Positions 53,935 to 62,554 of a stretch of 64,000 nt of DNA are shown here, piece by piece. The stretch is from Auraticoccus monumenti. GTDB taxonomy: Bacteria; Actinomycetota; Actinomycetes; Propionibacteriales; Propionibacteriaceae. The notes beneath the pieces are model-generated. The model was not told the DNA's origin and ran no database searches. It saw only the letters and a list, made by a program, of their open reading frames with translations. Position numbers and translations under genes: made by a program. The stretch lies in contig NZ_LT629688.1 of assembly GCF_900101785.1 (NCBI RefSeq), forward strand, positions 930,001 through 994,000, written 5' to 3'. Within the stretch, counting starts at the first letter, position 1. Every line of letters begins with the position of its first letter.

Positions 53935-54296
53935 CAGAGAAGCCCGCCTGCGACGCGCTCGACACCCTTGACGAAGCCCGACTCGTGAGCCCGGAGAGCC
54001 GGTGCGGCGAACGGCTGCGGGGCCATGTCCTCGGTGCCCCACTCCAGGAAGCGGCCGACGAAGTGCGTCGGGCCGACGTCGGCGTACAGCTCCTGGCTGT
54101 TACCGGTGCCTGTGATCACGGTGGTGATGGAGTCGTGCGTGAAGCCGGTCTCCCAGGCCACCAGCTGCCGCTGCAGCTCCTCCACCTTCGCGGCGTTGCG
54201 TCGCACCTCCTGCGACACGTCCCGGCCGACCCGCGCCCGACCCTGGTCCAGCTTGACCGCGAGGGTGTTGATCTCGCTCCAGTCGCTGACGGTCAC
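53934..54296 (-). CDS. HK97 gp10-like tail-completion protein
   Basis: A 120-residue protein (ATG at 54296). It has an N-terminal helix with basic residues (VSQEVRRNAAKVEELQRQLVAWETGF), then YADVGPTHFVGRFLEWGTEDMAPQPFAAPALRAH, which fits the HK97 gp10-like family end FLExGT ... PFxxPA. This family helps join head and tail. It is coupled to the next gene as TGATG. Confidence 0.72.
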   Translation of the reverse strand: MTVSDWSEINTLAVKLDQGRARVGRDVSQEVRRNAAKVEELQRQLVAWETGFTHDSITTVITGTGNSQELYADVGPTHFVGRFLEWGTEDMAPQPFAAPALRAHESGFVKGVERVAGGLL

Positions 54297-54311
54297 GTCG
54301 GTCCCTCCCGC

Positions 54312-54713
54312 TCAGCCCAGGTTGTCGGTGGCCACGAGGCGCCGCTGGTAGCCGATGCTCGCGCCGGTGACGGAGGTGATGACGAGGGTGCGGCCGACTA
54401 GGAAGGCATCCTCGGCCTCGGTGATGGTCAGCCAGTGGCCCACTCGCAGCTCGGTGACGGTGATGGGCACGTTGACCGCGTACTGCTGGGTGGTCAGGGC
54501 TTGGTCGCCTGCGACTTCCTCCGCCGACTGGCGGAGGGCGCGCAGCTTGCAGATGCCGGACCAGACGGTCGGTCCGGGCTGCAGCTCCTCCTGCTTCGTG
54601 TACTCGTTGAACACCCGCCGGCCCGGCTCCTGCACCTCGCACTCGGAGGTCATCAGGGACTCGGCCTCCGCCCGGAGGCGTGGCAGAGCGGCCCGGATGC
54701 TGTCGCCGATCAC
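54312..54713 (-). CDS. Head-tail joining protein (head closure type)
   Basis: A 133-residue protein from a GTG that overlaps the upstream gene's stop by four bases (GTGA); the frame runs further upstream but the overlap fixes the start. It is beta-rich (CEVQEPGRRVFNEYTKQEEL, YAVNVPITVTELRVGHWLTI, GRTLVITSVTGASI) as in DUF6093-like head-closure proteins of actinophages. The assignment is by context and general fold. Confidence 0.6.
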   Translation of the reverse strand: MIGDSIRAALPRLRAEAESLMTSECEVQEPGRRVFNEYTKQEELQPGPTVWSGICKLRALRQSAEEVAGDQALTTQQYAVNVPITVTELRVGHWLTITEAEDAFLVGRTLVITSVTGASIGYQRRLVATDNLG

Positions 54714-55075
54714 CAGGCGCTGCCCGGGTGTGACGAGGGCGTGATGGTGAAGGCGCCGCCGGGGCGCCAGCCGAGGATCTGCCACCACTCGTCCGAGATG
54801 ACGAGCCCGCTCAGCGGGCGCTCGAACCGGTCCACGACCCGGCCCTCGTCGATGGCGACCTCGGTGGAAGTGCGGCCGTCGGCGGGAGCCCGGAGTCGTG
54901 CGACGACGACCTCAGTGGTCACCATGTCGAGGTCGTCCTGGTCGAGCCCGTTCAGGTCGCCCAGCCGGTTGGAGATCATCTTGCGGGTCCACCCGATCCA
55001 GAGGTTGACCTGCTGGACCTCCGGGGCGGTGAGGGAGCGGCCGATGGCCTTCCCGACGTCGTCGGCGTCGATCAC
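54710..55075 (-). CDS. Head-tail connector (gp6/gp15-like) protein
   Basis: A 121-residue protein from a GTG. The helical first part (DVGKAIGRSLTAPEVQQVNLWIGWTRKMISNRLG) followed by LVISDEWWQILGWRP fits the connector (adaptor) proteins that dock on the portal ring. Its position right after the capsid gene region and before the head-closure gene agrees. The next gene overlaps it by four bases. Confidence 0.68.
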   Translation of the reverse strand: MIDADDVGKAIGRSLTAPEVQQVNLWIGWTRKMISNRLGDLNGLDQDDLDMVTTEVVVARLRAPADGRTSTEVAIDEGRVVDRFERPLSGLVISDEWWQILGWRPGGAFTITPSSHPGSAW

Positions 55076-55091
55076 GACCGCTCCCTCCCCG

Positions 55092-55427
55092 TCAGCTCGG
55101 TGTCGAGGGGGAACCCTCGACGGCCTCGAGCAGCGTTGAGCGGTTCTTCCCGGCCTTCTCGGCCTCGACGACGCGGGCGACCTCGGCGTCGCGGGCCGCC
55201 GGGTCGTCGTCGCTCAGCCCCGCCAGGTACTCCACGACCGCCTCGACGTTGTGCTCGGCGGGGTTGAACTGCTCGGTGGCGTCCTGCCTCGGGGGGGCCT
55301 CGTCGAGCACGTGCTCCCCGACGAGGTCGTAGGCCCACTCGGGCAGGTTGGAGCCCTCGGAGAGGAACTCCACCTGCCCGGTGGACGGGTGGCGCAGCAC
55401 CACTCCTGCCGTCAGCTTCGGCATCAC
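55092..55427 (-). CDS. Hypothetical phage structural-region protein
   Basis: A 111-residue acidic protein from the GTG at 55427, or ATG at 55424 that overlaps the capsid stop (GTGATG). The N-terminus is beta-like (LTAGVVLRHPSTGQVEFLSEG) and the rest is helical and acidic (VEAVVEYLAGLSDDDPAARDAEVARVVEAEK). I do not recognise it. It lies between capsid and connector genes, where many phages have a small protein of unknown role. Confidence 0.6.
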   Translation of the reverse strand: MMPKLTAGVVLRHPSTGQVEFLSEGSNLPEWAYDLVGEHVLDEAPPRQDATEQFNPAEHNVEAVVEYLAGLSDDDPAARDAEVARVVEAEKAGKNRSTLLEAVEGSPSTPS

Positions 55428-56449
55428 AGCACCTTGGCCGAGAGGGACAGGTTGGCGTTGGCCAGGACGGGGAGGCTGATCGAGTCACCGATCACCTCGG
55501 CGATCATCGGCGGCTTCTGGTTGCGCCAGACGCCGGCGACGATGCCCGCCATGTCCTCGGTGGCCTCCAGCCCGAAGTCCGAGTCCGACGCGGTGAGGGT
55601 CTGCCCCCAGAACGTTGCCCCGAGCTCGGTGCCCTCGGCGTCGTTGACGTCGACCGGCGCGGGCAGGAACAGCACCCGGTCGTCGGGCAGCACCAGGCCG
55701 GACTTGGTCCGACGGTTGTACCGGGTGATCTCCGGCAGGCCGTGACCGGTGATGGTCTGCTGGGCCTGCTCGAAGGTCGCCGGTCGGGAGGCCCCGTTGG
55801 CGAGCTGGGTGACCATGCCGGGCGATCCGGCGAACTGCCGCAGCACCCGGTTGCCCATCAGCATGGCTCCGGGCTCCTGGCCCGCCTTCGACACGTACAG
55901 GTCGAAGAGCGTGGTCAGGTACTCCAGCGGGTCCGCGTCCGCCGCCGACCAGAGCGTTCCCGCGGTGACGGTGAGGGCCGGGTCCCGGCCGAAGTCGTCG
56001 TCGGAGACGAAGTTGCTCTGGTTGATGGTGGCCTTGCCGGTGTTCAGCACGACGCCGCGGGTCCGCTCGACCCGGTCCGCGATCGCCCGGACGACGCTGT
56101 CGGTGGTGCGCAGCACCGCCGAGAGGATCGCCTGGTCACCAGCGTTGCGCTCGCGCAGCTGCTGGTACTCCGACACCGGGATCTCCTGCGAGACGGCCGG
56201 CAGCTCGATGCTGACCCGGCGGCCCGGCTGGGGGGCCCCGATCTCCGGCTCCGCGTCGTAGGCGCGGTAGCGGGCCTCCTCCACGAGACCGGACTGGCCG
56301 GCGACGAAGCGCACCGCGACGTCGTTGACCTCCCGGTTCGGCAGCCAGCGGGCGAGGGTGCCCTGGCGGGCCTCGTAGGCGGCCAGGGACTCCCGGGCGT
56401 AGCCGGTGAGCTCGGCCGGCGTGATGACGTCGGTCCACAGAACGGCCAT
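55424..56449 (-). CDS. Major capsid protein
   Basis: A 341-residue protein (MAVLWTDVITPAELTGYARESLAAYE). It fits the gpE-like/HK97-fold capsids of actinophages: SIELPAVSQEIPVSEYQQLRERN, DSVVRAIADRVERTRGVVLNTG, a central GQEPGAMLMGNRVLRQF and the end SISLPVLANANLSLSAKVL. It lies immediately after the decoration protein gene (two bases between) and before head-tail joining genes, the standard order. Confidence 0.85.
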   Translation of the reverse strand: MAVLWTDVITPAELTGYARESLAAYEARQGTLARWLPNREVNDVAVRFVAGQSGLVEEARYRAYDAEPEIGAPQPGRRVSIELPAVSQEIPVSEYQQLRERNAGDQAILSAVLRTTDSVVRAIADRVERTRGVVLNTGKATINQSNFVSDDDFGRDPALTVTAGTLWSAADADPLEYLTTLFDLYVSKAGQEPGAMLMGNRVLRQFAGSPGMVTQLANGASRPATFEQAQQTITGHGLPEITRYNRRTKSGLVLPDDRVLFLPAPVDVNDAEGTELGATFWGQTLTASDSDFGLEATEDMAGIVAGVWRNQKPPMIAEVIGDSISLPVLANANLSLSAKVL

Positions 56450-56451
56450 GG

Positions 56452-56829
56452 TCAGGCACCTGCCTCGGTGATGAAGGTGAACCCGGAGGCGTCACCAGCG
56501 GTGGGGGCGACGTGGGCGACGGGCAGACGCGCGGTCTTGACCATCCCGTGTCGCAGGATCGGCGCCGGGATGTCGGCGGTGCCGTCGGTGGACTGGTCGG
56601 TGAACAGGAAGCCGAGCTTCTCGGTCGCCGCGCCGGTCCACGGCTTCACGGCGGACTCGGAGGCCACGTTGACCTCGAGCCCGGACGGGAAGTAGCCGTT
56701 CGGGTAGTGGGTGGCCTTGGTGAAGGCGGACACGTCCAGCACCGACGTGCGGCAGTTGGTGATGCCGTGGTCGGACGCGAGCCAGGACTGGTCGCCACCA
56801 CCGATGGTCTCGCTCTTCATGCGAGGCAT
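56452..56829 (-). CDS. Head decoration protein
   Basis: A 125-residue protein that begins with a lysine/arginine start (MPRMKSETIGGGDQSWLAS). It is beta-rich (RTSVLDVSAFTKATHYPNGYFPSGLEV, EKLGFLFTDQS, AHVAPTAGDASGFTFITEAGA) with the size of gpD-type decoration proteins that bind the capsid threefold sites. The gene sits between the scaffold and capsid genes, the usual place. No enzyme motif is seen. Confidence 0.68.
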   Translation of the reverse strand: MPRMKSETIGGGDQSWLASDHGITNCRTSVLDVSAFTKATHYPNGYFPSGLEVNVASESAVKPWTGAATEKLGFLFTDQSTDGTADIPAPILRHGMVKTARLPVAHVAPTAGDASGFTFITEAGA

Positions 56830-56853
56830 AGGGGTTCTCCTTGTTGGAAGGGG

Positions 56854-57606
56854 TCAGTTCTTCTTGTGCCGGTCCCGGAAGAGGTCCCGGCCGGAGGAGA
56901 CGGTGGACGTCGCGCCCTTGTCGTCGCCGGACCCGCGCCCGACCGACCGGTCGGGGCGCGGGGTGCCGTTCTGCTGCTGCTGGCCAGCGCTCTTGAGCCG
57001 CTTGGCCAGCTGCTCCATCAGCTCGGAGTCCTTCGCGGACCGGAGGAGCTTGATGTCGTCGGGGTCGCTGATGTTGTGGTCCCGGGCGATCCGGTCGACG
57101 TCAGCGTTGTGGGTCATCTCGGCCACCTGCTGCTGCAGCTGGCTCACGAGGTCGTCGGTGGAGGCCTTCTTGTCGGGCTCGAAGCCGAAGGCCTTGGCCA
57201 GGGCGGCCATCTGGTCCTTCTGCGACTGCTGGAGCTGCTGGAGCTGCTGCTCGAGCTGCTTCCGCCCGTCGCGCTCAGCCTGGAGCGCCTTCTTGCCGCC
57301 GGGGCCGAGCGGCTCGTCGTCGTCCTTGTCGTCGCCGGTGCCGGACTTCGCGCCCGTCCCGCTGCCTTCGGACCCGGAGCCGATCTGGCCGCCGGCACCG
57401 CCTGCCCCTGCGCCGGAGCCGGCGTTGCGCGAGTCGCCGGAGCCACCCTGGCCCTCGGAGCCGCCGTCGGCGCCGCTGTCCACCATGGTGTAGCCCGCGA
57501 AGCGGTCGTGGTTCCTGGCGATGATGCCGTCGCGGATGGCGATCAGGTTGTCGAAGTCGCACTGCCCTGCCGTCGCGGCCGAGACGATGCTGTTGGTGCC
57601 GTACAT
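56854..57606 (-). CDS. Capsid scaffold-like protein
   Basis: A 250-residue protein from the ATG at 57606. Its GGAGG ribosome site overlaps a nearby upstream ATG, which is therefore unlikely to be used. The N-terminal 45 residues (IVSAATAGQCDFDNLIAIRDGIIARN) are followed by a glycine/acid-rich linker and a charged helical C-terminal half (QAERDGRKQLEQQLQQLQQSQ, DRIARDHNISDPDDIKLLR). This pattern is typical of phage scaffolding proteins, which are lost after assembly. The C-terminus ends in a basic RDRHKKN. Confidence 0.7.
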   Translation of the reverse strand: MYGTNSIVSAATAGQCDFDNLIAIRDGIIARNHDRFAGYTMVDSGADGGSEGQGGSGDSRNAGSGAGAGGAGGQIGSGSEGSGTGAKSGTGDDKDDDEPLGPGGKKALQAERDGRKQLEQQLQQLQQSQKDQMAALAKAFGFEPDKKASTDDLVSQLQQQVAEMTHNADVDRIARDHNISDPDDIKLLRSAKDSELMEQLAKRLKSAGQQQQNGTPRPDRSVGRGSGDDKGATSTVSSGRDLFRDRHKKN

Positions 57607-57658
57607 GGGTTCCTCCATCGCGGAGTGGCCCGGGCCCGTTGCCCGGGATGATCTGGGG

Positions 57659-58402
57659 CTACGCGAGGTAGCCGTGCACGCGGAGCAGACTGAGCTGCTG
57701 CTCGCGGTCGCTGGTGGCGCGCAGGATCCCCTCGGGGGTGGGGCGGCGGCCGCGCTGCAGGACGCTGGAGCCGACCGTCAGGCCGGCGGAGCGGCGGCGG
57801 ACGTTGACGACCTGGTCGACGGCTGCCCCGAGGCTGACCGCCTGCTCGTCTGCACGAGAGAGGCCGCGGACCTTCCCGGCTCGGGCCAGCTGCTGCGGGT
57901 CGGTGATCAGGCTGGCGGGGACGTCGGCGCCGCTGGGGGCCATGGTGCAGTCGCAGACCGGGTGGCGGCGGAACCCCGTCGAGTAGGGGTAGGCCCGTCC
58001 GGCGAGGACCGCGCAGCGGCCGCAGCACGGTGGGTTCACGACCCGCACGTAGCTCTGCACAGCTGGGCGACGGGCGAAGTCGACCATCTGGCCGCTGCGT
58101 CCGGCGTCAGCGACCAGCGTGTGTGCGAGCCGGGCCACGCCCGCTCGGGATTCCGTCTGCTCCAGGAGCGCCAGCAGCACGGTGGACGGGGTCACGAGCG
58201 CTGCGACGTTCAGCCTCGCGGCCACCGCCTGGTCGAGCCCCTGCTCGCTGAGCGCCTCCCCGACTGCGTGAACCGCGAGGTCGACCGCTTCGGCCTGGTG
58301 GGCAGCGACGACGGCCGCCAGCTTGCTGCTGCCCACCGCGGCGACGACGGACCGCGTGAGCCGCTGCGCTTCGCGGTGGTGCTCACGCGCCGCTGTCAGC
58401 AC
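57659..58402 (-). CDS. Minor head protein (VG15/MuF-like)
   Basis: A 247-residue protein from a GTG at 58402, overlapping the portal gene by 20 bases. The first 120 residues are helical (LAAVVAAHQAEAVDLAVHAVGEAL). A cysteine-rich motif follows (NPPCCGRCAVLAGRAYPYSTGF, then HPVCDCTMAP), characteristic of VG15-type minor capsid proteins of actinophages and possibly metal-binding. A few copies are thought to enter the head with the portal. The long open frame upstream of the start is not used. Confidence 0.78.
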   Translation of the reverse strand: MLTAAREHHREAQRLTRSVVAAVGSSKLAAVVAAHQAEAVDLAVHAVGEALSEQGLDQAVAARLNVAALVTPSTVLLALLEQTESRAGVARLAHTLVADAGRSGQMVDFARRPAVQSYVRVVNPPCCGRCAVLAGRAYPYSTGFRRHPVCDCTMAPSGADVPASLITDPQQLARAGKVRGLSRADEQAVSLGAAVDQVVNVRRRSAGLTVGSSVLQRGRRPTPEGILRATSDREQQLSLLRVHGYLA

Positions 58403-59720
58403 GGTCCTGCAGCAGTCGCTCGGTGAGCGGGTCCAGCGCCTCGGCGGCGAAGTAGGCCCGCTCGCGATCCTTGCGGGTCTCGTCCCAGCCCATCTCGTCC
58501 CACACACCCTCGCGGGACAAGATGCCCTCGGTGTGAAGCTTGACCGCGGCGTCGGCGATCTGGGACTTGGTCGGGGTGGCCGGGTCGTGCCAGATGGTGC
58601 GGATCGAGTTCGGCTTCGGCCAGCGCCCGGTGCGGAACCGCTCGTGCAGGCTCATCACCCAGGCCCAGGAGTCGCCGTCGTGGCGGTTCTTCCGCTCGAC
58701 GTTCTTGATGAGTCGGGCCTCGTCGGCGCGGATGGCGCCCTCGGAGGCCGGGTTGACCTCCTGCTGGCCGGCGTAGCGCGTGGGGAGCCCGAGCACCGCG
58801 GCGCACCAGGCAAGCATGTTGTTGACCGCGTCGTGGAAGTTGTCCAGGTCGGCGGTGGCGAAGGAGCCGAACTTGGCCTCGGGGTTCTCGGTGGCCTTGA
58901 TGGCGGTCATGTACGCCTCCCACGTCGGGAGGGGCTTCCCGTTACGGTCGACGAAGTCGTCCTTCTTCATCCCCGCGGCCCACCGGTGCGGCAGTGCCAG
59001 GGTCTCCCCGGCGACCTGCATGTTGGTGATGATCCGGGCGATGGAGTCGGTCAGGCCCATCACGTCCGCCATCTCCGACACGCCGTTCCAGCGTCCGGTG
59101 CGCGGCCGGTTGAGAAACATCACGACGGGCACCCGGCCGAGCTTGTGCTCGTCGGCGTCCTCGCTGAGCTCCCAGCCGGACCCGCTCCGCACGAGCCAGT
59201 AGGTGACGTCGGGCAGGTACAGGGTGGCGTACTGGCGGCGGTCCACGTCGTCGCGGTAAACCCGCAGCGCAGCCCGCATCGACCGGCGTGGGGACACGTC
59301 GACTGCGAAGCCCTCCGGGGACTCGACCGTGATCAGCGGCGGCTCACTGGACACGTCGTTGGTGGAGACGGTGACGAAGGACCGCCCGAAGAGCCGTGCG
59401 TCCTTGTGGCACGAGGAGGACTGGGAGTCGAGGTTGTTGTAGTCCCACGCCTCACGCAGGCGCTTGTCGATCGCCACCTTGCCGGACCGCTGGAAGCCCG
59501 CCAGGTTCTGGCGGCCCTCCACCTCGTCGACCGCCATCCGGGGCACGTTGACCACGGTCTCGAACCGGCGCAGCTCCGGCGGCACCGCGAGGCCGATGTG
59601 CTCCAGGCGCTGCTTGCCCTCGTAGTAGCGGTCGAGGCGGGTGAACTCCGGCTCCCGGGTGCGCACCTGCCGCATCAGCCGCCGGACCGTGTCCTCGTGC
59701 TCACTCGGGAGAGCCACCAT
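58383..59720 (-). CDS. Phage portal protein (SPP1 gp6-like)
   Basis: A 445-residue protein that forms the dodecameric DNA gate of the head. Family stretches are RLDRYYEGKQRLEHIG, RFETVVNVPRMAVDEVEGRQ, DNFHDAVNNMLAWCAAVLGLPTRYAG and NPASEGAIRADEARLIKNVERKN. The start is the ATG at 59720, 17 bases after the terminase nuclease stop. Its 3' end overlaps the minor head protein start. It lies in the normal terminase-portal-head order. Confidence 0.9.
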   Translation of the reverse strand: MVALPSEHEDTVRRLMRQVRTREPEFTRLDRYYEGKQRLEHIGLAVPPELRRFETVVNVPRMAVDEVEGRQNLAGFQRSGKVAIDKRLREAWDYNNLDSQSSSCHKDARLFGRSFVTVSTNDVSSEPPLITVESPEGFAVDVSPRRSMRAALRVYRDDVDRRQYATLYLPDVTYWLVRSGSGWELSEDADEHKLGRVPVVMFLNRPRTGRWNGVSEMADVMGLTDSIARIITNMQVAGETLALPHRWAAGMKKDDFVDRNGKPLPTWEAYMTAIKATENPEAKFGSFATADLDNFHDAVNNMLAWCAAVLGLPTRYAGQQEVNPASEGAIRADEARLIKNVERKNRHDGDSWAWVMSLHERFRTGRWPKPNSIRTIWHDPATPTKSQIADAAVKLHTEGILSREGVWDEMGWDETRKDRERAYFAAEALDPLTERLLQDRADSGA

Positions 59721-59737
59721 GTGCCGAGGCCTCCCCT

Positions 59738-60352
59738 CTACGTGAAGCAGATGACGCGGGTGTCGGTCGGTTCCCGGCTCGGCCAGCCCTCAGAGCGGAC
59801 GTCGGACGCCGCCTCGTGGGCGAGGATGGAGGTGACGGCCAGGTCGATCTTCTGGTGCTGGGCCGGCTTGCCGAGGGTGTAGACCCTGCGGATCGGGAGC
59901 TTGCGGGCGTTGCGCATGTGGCGGATAGTCAGCGGGCAGCCGTCGTGGGTGATGAGCGCGGTCAGGTCCGACTCGAACCTGCGGATCGCCGGGTACATGC
60001 GCTGCATGCTCGTCGTGGGCCAGGAGATGAACACCTTCTCGCCCCACTCGGCGGCCCAGTCCTCGATGTCGCTCTCCCACGAGGTCTCGTCGTGGAAGCC
60101 GGGGTCGCAGTAGGCACGCCGCAGGTCGTAGGTCTCCACGACCTCGTCCCAGGCCTCGCGCACCTGCTGGCGGGGGATCAGGCCGCCCCACTCGGCTGGG
60201 TTCCAGATGGTCGGACGGCGGTCGGGGCCGTAGCGGGGGGTGAAGATGTACCCGTCGCGGGTCTCGGCCTTGATGGCGGTCCAGTCGTCGTTCAGGCTGC
60301 CGTCGAAGCCCGCCGCGATGCTGGTGCCGGGCTCAGGCGGTGGCAACCACAT
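59738..60352 (-). CDS. Terminase large subunit, nuclease part
   Basis: A 204-residue protein that starts MWLPPPEPGTSIAAGFDGSLNDDWTAI, where GFDGSxxxDWTA is the first metal-binding motif of the TerL nuclease. YCDPGFHDETSWESDIEDW is the second region and DLAVTSILAHEAASD the last. In most phages this domain is fused to the ATPase; here it is in another frame. Its ATG overlaps the ATPase reading frame by 20 bases and has a GGAAGGA site ten bases upstream, so independent translation is possible. Alternatively a +1 shift joins the two. Confidence 0.78.
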   Translation of the reverse strand: MWLPPPEPGTSIAAGFDGSLNDDWTAIKAETRDGYIFTPRYGPDRRPTIWNPAEWGGLIPRQQVREAWDEVVETYDLRRAYCDPGFHDETSWESDIEDWAAEWGEKVFISWPTTSMQRMYPAIRRFESDLTALITHDGCPLTIRHMRNARKLPIRRVYTLGKPAQHQKIDLAVTSILAHEAASDVRSEGWPSREPTDTRVICFT

Positions 60353-61442
60353 CAGCTCGTCGTCCTTCCCAGAGACCGTCCGGCAGCCACGACCCGCCGC
60401 CGGCGACGACCCGGTTGCCGAAGAACCGTTCGGCCTGCGCCGGGTCGCGGGCCACGAGCTCGGCTGCCTCGGCCTCGATGCTGTCCAGGTTCACGTGGTC
60501 GGAGCCCTCGTAGACGTAGGCGTGGATCCGGCGTCGGTTCACCTTTGTCCCGTAGGACAGCGGCTTCCCGTCGTGGCCTCGGAGGCGCGGGTTCGTGTCG
60601 GGGTTGCGCCAGAACCGGAAGACGTCGGCGGAGTGGGTCTCGTAGGTGCTCTGCGCCACCGACTCCGTGGACGGGTCCCAGCAGTTTGTGGTCTCCACTC
60701 CGCGCCCGCCCATGCCGGCGGCGCCGCGGCGCTGGGCGTCCGCGACGTCCCACATCTTGTTCTGCTTCGTGTAGAAGCCGGACTCGTCGTGGAGGAAGCT
60801 GGAGATCGGGTTCCCCACCCGGGAGCGGGCCGATGAGGTGACCATGTCGATCCGGTCCAGCTCGGGGTCGTCATCGTTCTCTCCGACCACCCGGATGAAG
60901 TCCTCCCGGGGGAGGAGGAGCTTGCCCAGCCTGGAGCCGGGCTTGCGGATCATCGCGGTCAGGGGCCGCCAGGTGTTGTCGACCTGGTCCTGGGAGTTCG
61001 CCGTCAGCTGGATCAACGGCGACGGGTGACGGGTGCCCATCGGCTCCCCGGGCTCGTAGGCGAAGTACCAGCCGCAGGGACAGCCGTGGTCCTCACACTG
61101 GTACGCGTCGCCCCGTCGGGCCCAGCCGGCGAACAACGCCGGCCCGACAGCCTCGTTGGCGGTGAGGCAGGCAGCCCACGGGCCCTTGCCCACCTTCTGC
61201 GGAGCCACCACCTGCGATCGCCGGTAGGTGAAGGCCTGGTTCATCGGCGGCCTCTCCGGGTCGAACTTCACGTCCTCACGGATCCGGTAGTGGTTCGCGG
61301 TGCACCAGAACTGCCAGTCGTACTGGACGAACGGCTTGCCCCGCTGGAACCCGTCAGGGATCAGGCAGTGCTGCTCGATCCAGCCGTCGACCAGGTCTCC
61401 GAGAGTCGGGAAGTCGACCGTCCCGACCGCGTCACTGATCAC
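60333..61442 (-). CDS. Terminase large subunit, ATPase part
   Basis: A 369-residue protein from a GTG at 61442 that overlaps the small-terminase gene by 11 bases. It packages DNA by ATP hydrolysis. The Walker A-like stretch is SQVVAPQKVGKGPWAACLTA, followed by LIQLTANSQDQVDNTW. The Walker B end is SSFLHDESGFY. It ends VATA after NRVVAGGGSWLPDGLWEGRR, which is where other terminases continue into the nuclease domain. The end is therefore premature compared with the family (usual fused length about 550-600). Confidence 0.8.
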   Translation of the reverse strand: MISDAVGTVDFPTLGDLVDGWIEQHCLIPDGFQRGKPFVQYDWQFWCTANHYRIREDVKFDPERPPMNQAFTYRRSQVVAPQKVGKGPWAACLTANEAVGPALFAGWARRGDAYQCEDHGCPCGWYFAYEPGEPMGTRHPSPLIQLTANSQDQVDNTWRPLTAMIRKPGSRLGKLLLPREDFIRVVGENDDDPELDRIDMVTSSARSRVGNPISSFLHDESGFYTKQNKMWDVADAQRRGAAGMGGRGVETTNCWDPSTESVAQSTYETHSADVFRFWRNPDTNPRLRGHDGKPLSYGTKVNRRRIHAYVYEGSDHVNLDSIEAEAAELVARDPAQAERFFGNRVVAGGGSWLPDGLWEGRRADVVATA

Positions 61443-61968
61443 CAGCAGCCCGGAGACGGCGAGCACGCGGCGCCGCCGGCGGCCCGGCCTCCTGCTCCTT
61501 GCCGGTGTGCGCGCGGCGACCCGCCAGCTCGTCGACGGCGACCTTCCAGCCCATCTCACGCAGCCCCGCCGTCGTCAGGCCGATCTGGTCGGCGTACCGG
61601 TGCAGCTGGCCGTGGTCGGCCGCCTTGGCGCTCGGACGCTCGCAGAGGACCGCCTGCCGGACCCAGCGGGCCACGGACTGTGCACGCCACTGCTCCGAAG
61701 GCAGCGACCAGGCGCACGCCTGCGGGGTGCGCCAGGCCCACTCCCACAGCTCGAGCTCCCGGGCATCGGTGGCCTGCTCGCGCTCGCGGAGCCAGTCCGC
61801 GGCGTCGTCGGGCAGGCCGTGCGAGTGCGCCGGCAGCGGCCACTCCGGCACGGGGCCGTCGTAGCCCTCCGCCGGTAGCGCCGTCAGTGAGTAGCCACGA
61901 CGCTCCGACCGCTCCGAGCCCTCCGTCGGAGCCGGCCCAGACCGGTTCCGTGCACCTCCTCGAGGCAT
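61432..61968 (-). CDS. Probable terminase small subunit
   Basis: A 178-residue protein upstream of the large subunit. A glycine/arginine-rich N-terminus is followed by a helical core with aromatic residues (LELWEWAWRTPQACAWSLPSEQW, SVARWVRQAVLCERPSAK, RYADQIGLTTAGLREMGWKV). Actinophage small terminases often carry such a segment; LTTAGLREMGWKV looks like the helix-turn-helix for DNA recognition. The ATG at 61968 is the only candidate without a clear ribosome site. Position is the main evidence. Confidence 0.6.
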   Translation of the reverse strand: MPRGGARNRSGPAPTEGSERSERRGYSLTALPAEGYDGPVPEWPLPAHSHGLPDDAADWLREREQATDARELELWEWAWRTPQACAWSLPSEQWRAQSVARWVRQAVLCERPSAKAADHGQLHRYADQIGLTTAGLREMGWKVAVDELAGRRAHTGKEQEAGPPAAPRARRLRAAGDQ

Positions 61969-62070
61969 CGCTCATCAACTCCTCGGGCGGCATCGCGCCG
62001 CCTCTCGATCCCAGCTCGGCGTCGCGCCGAGCAACCCCCGGGTGGGGGAAGTCTGAACCCGTCACACCCC

Positions 62071-62451
62071 TCAGGCCCCTCCCGAAGGGTTCTGGCCGGG
62101 TGGGCTGCTCGCCCCTCCCCCCACCCCGTGGTCGGGTGGTCGGGGCTGGCTGGCGGCGGCGAGGTGGAGGTTGCACGGGGCGCAGGCGGGCCCGCGGTAC
62201 TCCGTGCGGTCGTCGGTGTGGTCGAGGTGCCAGTGGCGGCCAAGGAGGCGCGTGTGGCATCGCCAGCAGGTGACGGTCTCACCGGCGTCGATGCGCCGCT
62301 GGATGTCGGCCCGGTGCTGGTCGTGGTCTCGGTCGTAGCCTCGCTGCTGCTTCGTGCCTCGGTCCCGCTCGCGAGCGGATCGGCATCTGGGGCAGCGGGT
62401 CGTGCGAGTGAGCGTGCCGCACCCGGGGGTGATGCAGACCTTGAGGCCCAC
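62071..62451 (-). CDS. HNH endonuclease
   Basis: A 126-residue protein from a GTG. A zinc ribbon (CITPGCGTLTRTTRCPRCRSARER) leads to the HNH motif CWRCHTRLLGRHWHLDHTDD ... GPACAPCNLHLAA, with the catalytic H in LDH and zinc cysteines around it. HNH proteins beside terminase genes are common in siphoviruses of this type and stimulate packaging cleavage. The tail after residue 100 is low-complexity and may be poorly ordered. Confidence 0.88.
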   Translation of the reverse strand: MGLKVCITPGCGTLTRTTRCPRCRSARERDRGTKQQRGYDRDHDQHRADIQRRIDAGETVTCWRCHTRLLGRHWHLDHTDDRTEYRGPACAPCNLHLAAASQPRPPDHGVGGGASSPPGQNPSGGA

Positions 62452-62554
62452 GTTGTGTCACCTCCCAGGAGGCGGGAACCCGTACATCCCGGAGTTCGCT
62501 GAACCCCCGGTGGCAGCGATGACCCCCGGGGAGGGGGTCCCGGCCCGGGGTCGG

